The notes under the pieces were generated by a model. The model ran no database searches and was not told the origin of the DNA. It saw only the letters and a list, made by a program, of their open reading frames with translations. Position numbers and translations under genes: made by a program. From the NCBI RefSeq assembly GCF_001899645.1, contig NZ_MKVV01000093.1, forward strand, positions 1 to 64,000: DNA of 64,000 nucleotides, in the 5' to 3' direction. This DNA is from Pseudonocardia sp. 73-21. GTDB lineage: Bacteria; Actinomycetota; Actinomycetes; Mycobacteriales; Pseudonocardiaceae. This document shows positions 38,398-50,109 of the stretch, piece by piece (position 1 is the first letter of the stretch; the number at the start of each line of letters is the position of its first letter).

Positions 38398-40179
38398 ATG
38401 TGCGGTATCGCCGGCGAGATGCGGTTCGACGGCGGCACCGCCGATGCGGAGGCCGTCGCCCGGATCACCGCCGCGATGCACCGCCGCGGCCCCGACGGCT
38501 CCGGCGTGCACGCCAGCGGCCCGATCGCGCTGGGCCACCGCCGTCTCAAGATCATCGATCTGTCGGAGCGCGGCGCGCAGCCGATGGTCGACCCCGAACT
38601 GGGGCTGACCACCGTGTTCAACGGCTGCATCTACAACTACCGCGAGCTGCGCGCGGAGCTGGAGGGCCACGGCTACCGCTTCTTCTCCGACTCCGACACC
38701 GAGGTGATCGGCAAGTCGTTCCACCGCTGGGGCGGCGACTGCGTGGACCACTTCCTCGGCATGTTCGCGTTCGCCGTGGCCGAGCGCGACACCGGCGTGC
38801 TGACGCTCGGGCGCGACCGCCTCGGCATCAAACCGCTCTACCTGACGGAAGGTGCGGGTCGCATCCGGTTCGCCTCCTCGCTGCCCGCGCTGCTGGAGGG
38901 CGGCGGGGTCGACACCTCGATCGACCCGATCGCCCTGCACCACTACATGACGTTCCACTCGGTCGTACCGGCCCCGCGCACGATCCTGACCGGGATCCGC
39001 AAGCTGCCGCCGGCCACGGTCCGCACGATCCAGCCGGACGGCCGCAGCGAGGAGCACGTCTACTGGCGTCCCCGGCACGTCCGCACGCCCGAGTACGCCG
39101 GCATGAGCGCGCAGGACTGGCGCGACGCGACGCTGGAGTCGCTGCGGGTGGCCGTGCGCCGCCGCATGGTCGCCGACGTGCCCGTGGGTGTGCTGCTGTC
39201 CGGCGGGCTGGACTCGTCGCTGGTGGTGGCCCTGCTCGCCGCCGAGGGCCAGGCGGGCCTCAAGACGTTCAGCGTCGGTTTCCACGCCGCGGCGGGCGAG
39301 TCGGGCGACGAGTTCCAGTACTCCGACATCGTGGCCGAGCACTTCGCCACCGACCACCAGCAGATCCTCGTCGACCCCGTGCGCATGCTGCCCGCCGTCG
39401 ACCACACGATCGCCGCCATGGCCGAGCCGATGGTCAGCCACGACTGCGTGGCGTTCCACCTGCTCAGCGAGGAGGTGGCCAGGTCGGTGACGGTCGTGCA
39501 GTCCGGGCAGGGCGCCGACGAGGTGCTCGCCGGCTACAGCTGGTACCCGCCGCTGGCCAGGGTGCCGCGGGTGCGCGGCGTGGCGGCCTACGCCGACGTC
39601 TTCACCGACCGGCCCCACTCCGACCTCGCGAGCATCCTCGAACCGGAGTGGCTGCTCGACCACGACCCCAGCCGCGCGTTCGTCGCCGAGCACTTCGCCA
39701 TGCCCGGCGCCGACACGACGTTGGACGCGGCGCTGCGCATCGACTCGACGGTCATGCTGGTCGACGACCCGGTGAAGCGCGTCGACAACATGACCATGGC
39801 CTGGGGCCTGGAGGCGCGCGTCCCGTTCCTGGACCACGAGTTCGTGGAGCTCGCCGCCGCCTGCCCGCCCGAGCTGAAGCTCGCCCACGGCGGCAAGGGG
39901 ATACTGAAGGAGGCTGCGCGCGGCGTGGTCCCGGATGCGATCATCGACCGGCCGAAGGGCTACTTCCCGGTGCCGGCCATCCGGCACCTCGAGGGCCCGT
40001 TCCTCGACCGGGTGCGCGACGCGGTCACCGACCCGGTCGCCAAGGCCCGGGGACTGGTCCGGCGCGACTGGCTGGACGCCATGCTGGCGGATCCGAACAC
40101 CAAGCGCACCAACCTGGGCTCGAACGCGTTGTGGCAGGTGGCACTGTTGGAGATGTGGTTGCAGGAGAGGGGTGTGTAG
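38398..40179 (+). CDS. Asparagine synthase-like glutamine amidotransferase (N-acetylglutaminylglutamine amidotransferase-like)
   Basis: MCGIAGEMRFDGG (Cys2 GATase), GVLLSGGLDSSLVVALLAAEG PP-loop motif, class-II amidotransferase architecture. Confidence 0.9.
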   Translation: MCGIAGEMRFDGGTADAEAVARITAAMHRRGPDGSGVHASGPIALGHRRLKIIDLSERGAQPMVDPELGLTTVFNGCIYNYRELRAELEGHGYRFFSDSDTEVIGKSFHRWGGDCVDHFLGMFAFAVAERDTGVLTLGRDRLGIKPLYLTEGAGRIRFASSLPALLEGGGVDTSIDPIALHHYMTFHSVVPAPRTILTGIRKLPPATVRTIQPDGRSEEHVYWRPRHVRTPEYAGMSAQDWRDATLESLRVAVRRRMVADVPVGVLLSGGLDSSLVVALLAAEGQAGLKTFSVGFHAAAGESGDEFQYSDIVAEHFATDHQQILVDPVRMLPAVDHTIAAMAEPMVSHDCVAFHLLSEEVARSVTVVQSGQGADEVLAGYSWYPPLARVPRVRGVAAYADVFTDRPHSDLASILEPEWLLDHDPSRAFVAEHFAMPGADTTLDAALRIDSTVMLVDDPVKRVDNMTMAWGLEARVPFLDHEFVELAAACPPELKLAHGGKGILKEAARGVVPDAIIDRPKGYFPVPAIRHLEGPFLDRVRDAVTDPVAKARGLVRRDWLDAMLADPNTKRTNLGSNALWQVALLEMWLQERGV

Positions 40180-42024
40180 ATGGAGGACTTCACCGAACGA
40201 CGCCTGGCCCGGATGGGCTCGCCGGAACTGTTCGCCCCCGCCTACAGCAACCCCGGGCCGTCGCCCGACAACTCCCTGCTCGCCTGGATCTCCGACCGCG
40301 ACGGCCGCCCCCGCGCGTGGATCGCGCCGCTGCCCGCCGACGGCTCCCCCGTCGTCGAGCCCGACACGCCGCTGGTCGACGACGCCGACGTGCAGGCCAT
40401 CAGCTGGTCGCCGGACGGCCAGTGGCTCGCGCTGCAGCTCGCCCCGGGCGGTGGCGAGCGCACCGAGGTGCGGCTGGTCAGCCCGGACGGCGCCGGCGTG
40501 CGCGACCTCGCCCCCGGCGCCGCGGCCGCCACGCTCGGCGTCTGGTCCCCGAGCGGCCACCTGATCGGCCTCACCGTGTTCCCCGAGGGCGCGGGCGACG
40601 GCCAGGCCTGCCTGTTCGACCTCCGCGACGGCACGTCCACCGTGCTCGCCGCCGGGCCCGCCGCCCGGGTCTGCGCCGTGAGCGGGGACGGGCGGCGCGC
40701 GGTGGTCCGGCTCGGCCGCCGCGGCGCCCGCAGCCTGGAGCTCGTGGACCTGCGCTCGGGCCGGCGCACCGAACTGATCCCCGGTGGGGAGTCGACCGTG
40801 GCCGATGCCCGGTTCGGTGTCACCGGCCGCCAGCTCTACGTCCACACCGACGCCGGTCGCGACCGCCCGGCGCTGCTCGCCGTCACGCTGCGGGGCACGT
40901 CGTCGGTGTCCACGGTGTTCACCATCGCCGAGCGCCCCGACGACGACCTCGACGCGGTCACGCTCGACCCCGCCGGCGCCCGCGCGGTGCTCGTCTGGAA
41001 CGTCGACGGGCGCAGCGAGACCGAGCTGCTCGACCTGCGCTCCGGCCTGCTGGAGCCGCTCGTGCAGCCCGAGGGCGAGGTCGTGACGGGCACGGCATTC
41101 ACCCGCGACGGCCGCGCGCTGCTCATCGCGGGCGAGGGCCCCACCGTCACGCCGCGGATCAGCCGCCTGGAGCTCGACGGCTACGCCGACCCCACCCCGC
41201 TGCTGCCCGCCGAGCCCGACGGCGGGGAGCAGCTCGTCGCGCCCACGCTGCACGACTTCCGCGCCGAGGACGGCCTGCGCCTGTCGGGCTGGCTGTTCCG
41301 GCCGCGCGGGGCGCTGGGCGCGCTGCCGACGCTGCTGTGGCTGCACGGCGGCCCGGAGGCGCAGGAGCGCCCGACGTTCCAGCCGCTGTTCCAGGCCCTG
41401 CTCGCCGCCGGCGTGGCCGTGTTCGCGCCGAACGTGCGCGGCTCGGGCGGTTACGGCCGCGAGTTCGCCGCGGCCGACGACCACGAGCGCCGGTTCGTCG
41501 CCATCACCGACGTGCGGGCGGCGGTGGAGTTCCTCACCTCGTCCGGGCTGGCCGACCCGGCGCGGATCGGCGTCTCGGGCCGCTCCTACGGCGGTTACCT
41601 GACGCTGGTGGCGCTGGCGTGGTTCCCCGAGCTGTTCGCCGTGGGCGTCGACGTCTGCGGGATCTCGGACTTCTCCACGTTCTACGCCCACACCGAGCCG
41701 TGGATCGCCGAGGCCGCCACCACGAAGTACGGCGACCCCCACGCCGACGCCGGCCTGCTGCACGAGCTCTCGCCGCTCTACCAGGCGGACCGCATCGTCG
41801 CCCCCTTGCTCGTGGTGCACGGTGGCAACGACACCAACGTGCCGCTCGTGGAGGCCGAGCAGATCGTGGACGCGCTGCGCGAGCGCGGGTCGTCGCCGGG
41901 GTTCCTGCTGTTCCCCGACGAGGGCCACGAGGTGCACGGCACCGAGAACCGGGCGGTGTTCGTGCGCGAGGTGGTGAGCTGGGTCAGCGCCCACCTCGTG
42001 GAGCTGGGCGAGCAGACGGCGTGA
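40180..42024 (+). CDS. S9 family (prolyl oligopeptidase-like) peptidase
   Basis: C-terminal alpha/beta hydrolase IGVSGRSYGGYLTLVALAWFPELF, WLHGGPEAQERP, VVHGGNDTNVPL; beta-propeller-like N-terminus; start abuts preceding stop. Confidence 0.92.
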   Translation: MEDFTERRLARMGSPELFAPAYSNPGPSPDNSLLAWISDRDGRPRAWIAPLPADGSPVVEPDTPLVDDADVQAISWSPDGQWLALQLAPGGGERTEVRLVSPDGAGVRDLAPGAAAATLGVWSPSGHLIGLTVFPEGAGDGQACLFDLRDGTSTVLAAGPAARVCAVSGDGRRAVVRLGRRGARSLELVDLRSGRRTELIPGGESTVADARFGVTGRQLYVHTDAGRDRPALLAVTLRGTSSVSTVFTIAERPDDDLDAVTLDPAGARAVLVWNVDGRSETELLDLRSGLLEPLVQPEGEVVTGTAFTRDGRALLIAGEGPTVTPRISRLELDGYADPTPLLPAEPDGGEQLVAPTLHDFRAEDGLRLSGWLFRPRGALGALPTLLWLHGGPEAQERPTFQPLFQALLAAGVAVFAPNVRGSGGYGREFAAADDHERRFVAITDVRAAVEFLTSSGLADPARIGVSGRSYGGYLTLVALAWFPELFAVGVDVCGISDFSTFYAHTEPWIAEAATTKYGDPHADAGLLHELSPLYQADRIVAPLLVVHGGNDTNVPLVEAEQIVDALRERGSSPGFLLFPDEGHEVHGTENRAVFVREVVSWVSAHLVELGEQTA

Positions 42025-42027
42025 CGG

Positions 42028-43533
42028 CTAGGAACGCTTGCTGAACGACTGCATGATCGTGCTGCCGTCGCCGGCCGTGCCCATCACGAACGTGTAGGGC
42101 TCGTTGGTGGTGGTGCCGTCGGTGCGGACGAACCGGATCGTGGCGTCGACGGTGTTCTCGCCCGTCTGCGTCGGGTTCTCGACGCTCACCGACCGCATGC
42201 CGCTGTAGAACCTGTCGAAACCGTCCCGTCCACCGGACGCGGCCTGCGCCTGGGGGCTGAGCAGCGCGAACGCGGCGTCGGGGTTGCCGGGCAGCAGCCC
42301 GTAGTAGTTCTGCACGAACGCCACCGGATCACCCACGGCCGCCGCCGGCGCGGACGTCGGCGCCGCTGTGGTGGTCGGCGCCGGCCTCGTGGTCGGGGCG
42401 GGGGTGGTGGTGGGGGCCGCCGCGGTCGTGGGAGCGGGCGCCGCCGAGGTGGCGGGCGGCTGGGCCACCGGCGTGGCCGCGCCCGACCCGTTGTTGCTCG
42501 CCAGCAGTGCGGCGGCGACGCCGCCGCCCACCAGCAGCAACGCGAGCACGGCGGCCAGGATCACCGGCACGCGGCGACGCCGGCGCGGTGGCGCCGCCAC
42601 GGGCTGCGCGTCGGTGACGGTGCCCGGGCCCGGATCGGCCTTCCGCGCGACGGCGACGGTGGGCATCGCCGCGAGGGTGGCGGTCGGGCCGGCGACGGCC
42701 TGCCCGTCCGCGACGGCCGCCAGCAGCTCGCGGGCCTCGGACGCCGACGGCCGGTCGTCGGGATCGACGGCCAGCAGCCGCATGATCACGCCGGTGAGCG
42801 GGCCGGCGTGCTCGGGCGGCTCCGGCTGCGCGGTGGCGACCTTGTGCAGCAGCGCGTAGGCGTTGTCGTCGAGCCCGAACGGCGGCACGCCCTCGACAGC
42901 GGCGTAGAGCGTGGCGCCGAGCGCGAAGATGTCGGACGCGGCCAGCGGCTCCCGGCCCTGCGCCACCTCCGGGGAGAGGAACGCGGGCGTGCCGGCGATG
43001 AGGCCGGTGCGGGTGAGCTGCACGTCGTCGACGGCGCGGGAGACCCCGAAGTCGGTGATCTTGACGCGGCCGTCGGGGGCGATCAGGACGTTGCCGGGCT
43101 TGACGTCGCGGTGCACGACGCCCGCGAGGTGGGCGGCGGCGAGGCCGTCGGCCACCTGGCGGCCGATGTCGGCCACCTCCAGCGGGGGCAGCGGGCCCTT
43201 CAGCTTGAGGACGGTGGCCAGCGAGTCGGACGGCAGGTACTCCATGACCAGCCACGGGCGGTCCTCGTGCACCACCACGTCGAACATGCTGATGACGTGG
43301 GCGTGCTGCAGCCGGGCGCCGATGCGGCCCTCGCGCAGGATCCGCTGGCGCGACTCCTCGATCGCCTCCGCGCTGGTGCCCGGCGTGACGGCCAGGAGCT
43401 CCTTCACCGCGACCGTGCGGTTGAGCAGCTCGTCGGTGGCCCGCCACACCGCACCCATCGCCCCGGCTCCGATGCGTTCCTGGATGCGGTAGCGGTCACC
43501 GATCCGGGTCGGGTTGCCCTCGGGCGCAGTCAT
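42028..43533 (-). CDS. Membrane Ser/Thr protein kinase (PknB-like)
   Basis: RYRIQERIGAGAMGAVWRATDELLNRTVAVKEL, GVVHRDVKPGNVLIAPDGRVKITDFGVSRA, TM near residue 310, Pro/Ala/Thr linker. Confidence 0.95.
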   Translation of the reverse strand: MTAPEGNPTRIGDRYRIQERIGAGAMGAVWRATDELLNRTVAVKELLAVTPGTSAEAIEESRQRILREGRIGARLQHAHVISMFDVVVHEDRPWLVMEYLPSDSLATVLKLKGPLPPLEVADIGRQVADGLAAAHLAGVVHRDVKPGNVLIAPDGRVKITDFGVSRAVDDVQLTRTGLIAGTPAFLSPEVAQGREPLAASDIFALGATLYAAVEGVPPFGLDDNAYALLHKVATAQPEPPEHAGPLTGVIMRLLAVDPDDRPSASEARELLAAVADGQAVAGPTATLAAMPTVAVARKADPGPGTVTDAQPVAAPPRRRRRVPVILAAVLALLLVGGGVAAALLASNNGSGAATPVAQPPATSAAPAPTTAAAPTTTPAPTTRPAPTTTAAPTSAPAAAVGDPVAFVQNYYGLLPGNPDAAFALLSPQAQAASGGRDGFDRFYSGMRSVSVENPTQTGENTVDATIRFVRTDGTTTNEPYTFVMGTAGDGSTIMQSFSKRS

Positions 43534-43626
43534 CGTCCTCCCTCGCTGCACACGTGCACTGCAGCGCGCACTCGTCACCCGAGAGGGTAGCGACCCGGGG
43601 GGAGTGCCGCCCGAACGCGGTCCCCC

Positions 43627-44531
<905 letters not shown>

Positions 44532-44541
44532 TTCGCACCCG

Positions 44542-45972
<1,431 letters not shown>

Positions 45973-45999
45973 GACCCCATCCCAACACACGACATCCTC

Positions 46000-46218
46000 A
46001 TGGGCGGGTTCGATCGTCCGGCCGAGGGCGCAGCGCCGGCGCGGCCCGGCCTGGTGGTGACGGCGGTGCTGTTCGTCCTGGGCATCGTGGCCACCACCGG
46101 CGCCGTTTTCTTCCTCGCCGACCAGGTCGTGCCCGGCTGGGCCTGCGTCGTGATCGTGCTGGTGACGGGCGCCGCGCTCGCGCTGGCGGTGCGCCGCTGG
46201 GCCGCCCGCGTGGCCTGA
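46000..46218 (+). CDS. Small two-TM membrane protein
   Basis: [72 protein letters not shown]. Confidence 0.6.
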   Translation: MGGFDRPAEGAAPARPGLVVTAVLFVLGIVATTGAVFFLADQVVPGWACVVIVLVTGAALALAVRRWAARVA

Positions 46219-46477
46219 CCCCGGCCTGGCCCCCGCCATACCCTCACCCCCGGCGCCGCCGCCCTGCTCACCTACGCCTGGCACGCGTTCCCGGAGAGCG
46301 CGGTGGTGCCGGTGCCGACCTCGGTCGACCTGGCGGGGAACGCGGTGTTCGCGGCGGCGACACCGCGCACGGCGCGGGAGCAGATCACAGCCCGGACGTG
46401 ACGTTGCGACGCCCGGGAGCGAGTACAGGTCATGGAGTGCACCCGTCCGGGTGCCGCCCGCGAACGGGGGAGCCCAG

Positions 46478-47755
46478 GTGACGGCAGGTACAGCCATCAG
46501 CAGCCACGATCTGTCGACGCCCGCGCCGACCCTGCAGTGCCGCCTCTGCGGATCGTCGGAGCTGCGGAGCTTCCTCGACCTCGGCGCCACCCCGCCGTGC
46601 GAGCTGTTCCTCACCGCCGAGGCGGCGGAGGGGCCCGAGGCGACGTTCCCGCTGCACGTCCGCGTGTGCGACACCTGCCTGCTCGTGCAGCTCCCTCCGC
46701 TGATCACACCGGAGGAGACGTTCACCGAATACGCCTACTTCTCCTCGTTCTCCACGTCGTGGGTCGGGCACGCGCGGCGGTTCGTCGACGCGTCCGTGGA
46801 GCGGCTCGGGCTCGGCGCCGACTCGTTCGTCGTCGAGGTGGCCAGCAACGACGGCTACCTGCTCCAGCACGTGGTCGAGCGCGGCATCCGCTGCCTGGGG
46901 GTCGAACCGTCGGTCAACGTGGGTGAGGCCGCCCGGGAGAAGGGCGTGCCGACGCTCACCGCGTTCCTCACCCCGGAGACGGGCGCGCAGGTGCGCGCCG
47001 AGCACGGCGCCGCCGACCTCGTCTGCCTCAACAACGTCTACGCCCACATCCCGGACGTGGTCGGGTTCACGAAGGGCCTGCGGGCGATGGTGGCCGACGA
47101 CGGGTGGGTGTCCATCGAGGTGCAGCACCTGCTGACGCTCGTGGAGCGCACCCAGTTCGACACCGTCTACCACGAGCACTTCCAGTACTACACGCTGCTC
47201 ACCGGGCAGCGGGCGCTCGCGTCCGGCGGCCTGACGCTGGTCGACGTCGAGCTGCTCGACACCCACGGCGGCTCGCTGCGCATGTGGGCCCGGCCGTCGG
47301 AGGTCGCCGGCGATCCCTCCGCGCGGGTGCGCGAGGTGCTCGCGGCCGAGGAGGCCGCCGGGCTGCACACGGCCGCGGGCCACGACGGCTTCGCGGAGGC
47401 GGTCTCCCGCGTCCGCGACGACCTGGTCGCCTTCCTCATCGAGGCGCGACGGGCGGGGAAGACGGTGGTCGGCTACGGGGCGCCGGGCAAGGGCAACACG
47501 CTGCTCAACTACTGCGGCATCCGCCCCGACCTGCTCGCCTACACCGTGGACCGCAACCCCTACAAGCACGGCCGGTTCACCCCGGGCACCCGCATCCCCG
47601 TCCTGCCCCCGGAGCAGATCGCCGCCGACCGTCCCGACTACGTGCTGATCCTGCCGTGGAACCTGCGTGACGAGCTGCTGGAGCAGCTGGCCTACGTGCA
47701 CGACTGGGGCGGGAAGCTCGTCCTGCCCATCCCCACCCTCGAGATCGTCGGCTGA
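46478..47755 (+). CDS. SAM-dependent C-methyltransferase (zinc-binding N-terminus, Methyltransf_13/14 architecture)
   Basis: [102 protein letters not shown]. Confidence 0.92.
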   Translation: MTAGTAISSHDLSTPAPTLQCRLCGSSELRSFLDLGATPPCELFLTAEAAEGPEATFPLHVRVCDTCLLVQLPPLITPEETFTEYAYFSSFSTSWVGHARRFVDASVERLGLGADSFVVEVASNDGYLLQHVVERGIRCLGVEPSVNVGEAAREKGVPTLTAFLTPETGAQVRAEHGAADLVCLNNVYAHIPDVVGFTKGLRAMVADDGWVSIEVQHLLTLVERTQFDTVYHEHFQYYTLLTGQRALASGGLTLVDVELLDTHGGSLRMWARPSEVAGDPSARVREVLAAEEAAGLHTAAGHDGFAEAVSRVRDDLVAFLIEARRAGKTVVGYGAPGKGNTLLNYCGIRPDLLAYTVDRNPYKHGRFTPGTRIPVLPPEQIAADRPDYVLILPWNLRDELLEQLAYVHDWGGKLVLPIPTLEIVG

Positions 47756-47768
47756 GAAGGACCTCATC

Positions 47769-48794
47769 GTGCGCGTACTGCTGACCGGCCACCAGGGCTA
47801 CCTGGGCACCGTCATGGCCCCCCTGCTCGCCGCGGCCGGACACGAGGTCACCGGCCTCGACAGCGGCCTGTTCGCCGACTGCGTCCTCGGCGGGCTCGAC
47901 GCCCCCGACGTGCCCGGCCTGACCACGGACCTGCGTGACGTCACGGTCGACCAGCTCCGCGGGTTCGACGCCGTGGTCCACATGGCCGCGCTGTCGAACG
48001 ACCCGCTGGGCTCGCTGGCCCCGGAGATCACCTTCGACATCAACCACCACGCGTCCACCCGGCTCGCGCGGCTGGCCAAGGAGGCGGGCGTCGCCCGCTT
48101 CGCCTACGCGTCGACGTGCTCGGTGTACGGCGCCCAGTCCGGCGACGACCTCGTGGCCGAGGACGCGCCGCTCAAGCCCGTCACGCCGTACGCGATCTCC
48201 AAGGTCCGGGTGGAGGACGACCTCGCCGACCTCGCCGACGCCGACTTCGTCCCGTTCTCGCTGCGCAACGCCACCGCGTTCGGGTTCTCACCGCGGCTGC
48301 GGGCCGACATCGTGCTCAACAACCTCGTCGGCCGGGCCCTGCTCACCGGGCGGGTCACGGTCCTGTCCGACGGCACGCCGTGGCGTCCCCTCGCCCACGC
48401 CGAGGACATCGCCGGGGCCGTTATCGCCGGTCTGGCCGCGCCCGGCGACGTGGTTCGGGCGCGGGCCTTCAACGTCGGCACCGAGAAGAACAACCGGACC
48501 GTGGCCGAGATCGCCGAGGCCGTGGTCCAGGCCGTCCCGGGATCGGTCCTCGAGATCACGGGCGAGGCCGGCAACGACCCGCGGTCCTACCGCGTGGACT
48601 TCTCGCGGGCCCGCAAGGAGCTCGACTTCGAGGCCGGCTGGACGATCGCCGACGGGGCGGCGCAGCTCGCCCGGGAGTACCGGGCTCGGGGGCTGACGCA
48701 GGAGGCGTTCGACAACCGCTTCACCCGGCTGGCCGTCCTGAACCGCCGCCAGGCCGAGGGCGAGCTGGACGGCAGCATGCGGGTGATCGGCTGA
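47769..48794 (+). CDS. NAD-dependent epimerase/dehydratase (extended SDR)
   Basis: VRVLLTGHQGYLGTVMAPLLAAAGHEVTGLDSG, YASTCSVYG, TPYAISKVRVE. Confidence 0.93.
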   Translation: MRVLLTGHQGYLGTVMAPLLAAAGHEVTGLDSGLFADCVLGGLDAPDVPGLTTDLRDVTVDQLRGFDAVVHMAALSNDPLGSLAPEITFDINHHASTRLARLAKEAGVARFAYASTCSVYGAQSGDDLVAEDAPLKPVTPYAISKVRVEDDLADLADADFVPFSLRNATAFGFSPRLRADIVLNNLVGRALLTGRVTVLSDGTPWRPLAHAEDIAGAVIAGLAAPGDVVRARAFNVGTEKNNRTVAEIAEAVVQAVPGSVLEITGEAGNDPRSYRVDFSRARKELDFEAGWTIADGAAQLAREYRARGLTQEAFDNRFTRLAVLNRRQAEGELDGSMRVIG

Positions 48795-48946
48795 GCGGGG
48801 CCTGCGCCTGCGCACCGACCGTTGGGCGCACCGATCCGGACGATCACGCCGCATCGGTACGACCACCGGGTGAGACCCGCGACGGCGGGCAACCGGCAGG
48901 CGCACCATCGGGGGACGAGAGCCCACCACGCAGAGAGGCGTCACCA

Positions 48947-49381
48947 ATGAAGATCGCCGACATCCTGGCCGGAAAGGGGTCCACGGTGCACTCCGTGCGC
49001 CCGTGGACCACCGTCGCCGCCGTCGTGGACCGGCTCGGCCAGGAGGGCGTCGGAGCCCTCCTGGTCCGGGACCTCGACGGCGCCATCTGCGGCATCGTCT
49101 CCGAGCGTGACGTGGTGCTGGCCCTGCGCGTCCACGGCGCAGCGGTGCTCACCATGGACGTCACGAAGGTCATGACCCGGCACGTGCGCACGTGCCGGCC
49201 CGACGAGAGCGTGGCCCACGCGATGGCGCAGATGACGGTGGGCCGCTACCGCCACCTGCCCGTGCTCGACCGCGGTGAGCTCGTCGGGCTCGTGAGCATC
49301 GGCGACCTGGTCAAGCACCGCCTCCACGAGATGGAGCTGGAGACGGGCATGCTGCGCGACCTGGCCATCGCGCGCTCCTGA
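48947..49381 (+). CDS. CBS-domain protein
   Basis: Two CBS repeats: GAICGIVSERDVVLAL and GELVGLVSIGDLVKHRL. Confidence 0.93.
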   Translation: MKIADILAGKGSTVHSVRPWTTVAAVVDRLGQEGVGALLVRDLDGAICGIVSERDVVLALRVHGAAVLTMDVTKVMTRHVRTCRPDESVAHAMAQMTVGRYRHLPVLDRGELVGLVSIGDLVKHRLHEMELETGMLRDLAIARS

Positions 49382-49390
49382 GCCGGCGGC

Positions 49391-50005
49391 TCAGTCGAAC
49401 TTCAGGTCCCCGGTGCGGGTGCGCTTGAGCTCGAAGAAGTCGGGGTAGCCGGCGAGCAGGCGACTGCCGTCGAAGACCTTCCCGGCGTCCTCCCCCTTGG
49501 GGATGGTGCTCAGCACCGGGCCGAAGAACGCGACGCCGTCGATGTGGATGGTGGGGGTGCCCACGTCCATCCCGACCGGGTCCATGCCGCGGTGGTGGCT
49601 GGCCTTGAGCTCCTCGTCGAAGTCGGTGCTGGTGGCGGCGTCGGCCAGCGACTCGGGCAGCCCCACCTCGGCCAGCGACTCCTTGACCACCACGTCGAAG
49701 TCCTTGTTGCCCTGGTTGTGGATCCGGGTGCCCATCGCCGTGTAGAGCGGCAGCAGCACGTCCGGGCCCTTCTCCTTCGCCGCGGCGATGGCCACGCGGA
49801 CCGGGCCCCAGGCCTTCTTCATCAGCTCGGCGTACTCGGCGGGGAGGTCGCGGCCCTCGTTGAGGACAGCGAGGCTCATCACGTGCCAGTCGACGTCGAC
49901 GTCGCGCACCTTCTCGACCTCGAGCATCCAGCGGGAGGTGATCCAGGCGAAGGGACACAGCGGGTCGAACCAGAAGTCGACGTGGGTCTTCTCGGAGCTC
50001 GTCAT
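49391..50005 (-). CDS. DsbA-family / mycothiol-dependent nitroreductase-like protein
   Basis: [45 protein letters not shown]...[24 protein letters not shown]. Confidence 0.88.
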   Translation of the reverse strand: MTSSEKTHVDFWFDPLCPFAWITSRWMLEVEKVRDVDVDWHVMSLAVLNEGRDLPAEYAELMKKAWGPVRVAIAAAKEKGPDVLLPLYTAMGTRIHNQGNKDFDVVVKESLAEVGLPESLADAATSTDFDEELKASHHRGMDPVGMDVGTPTIHIDGVAFFGPVLSTIPKGEDAGKVFDGSRLLAGYPDFFELKRTRTGDLKFD

Positions 50006-50109
50006 GACACTGAGAACCGAGCGGCCCCCCGACGTGTTCCCTTCTCACGCGCACCGTGCATCCCATCGTGGTTGGATCGGGAACCTCTACGACGAAGGGT
50101 TTCTCTCGC

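Noticed and set aside
37774-41994. 1406-aa minus-strand ORF
   Set aside because: Antisense of the amidotransferase and S9 peptidase genes; composition is biased (HRG/AVGR-type) as expected for antisense frames in high-GC DNA. Only its N-terminal-most part coincides with the LLM gene start.
49378-49394. CTGAGCCG-G-CGGCTCAG palindrome between convergent CBS and DsbA genes
   Set aside because: Probably a minor terminator; 1-nt spacer and short arms give little specific support.
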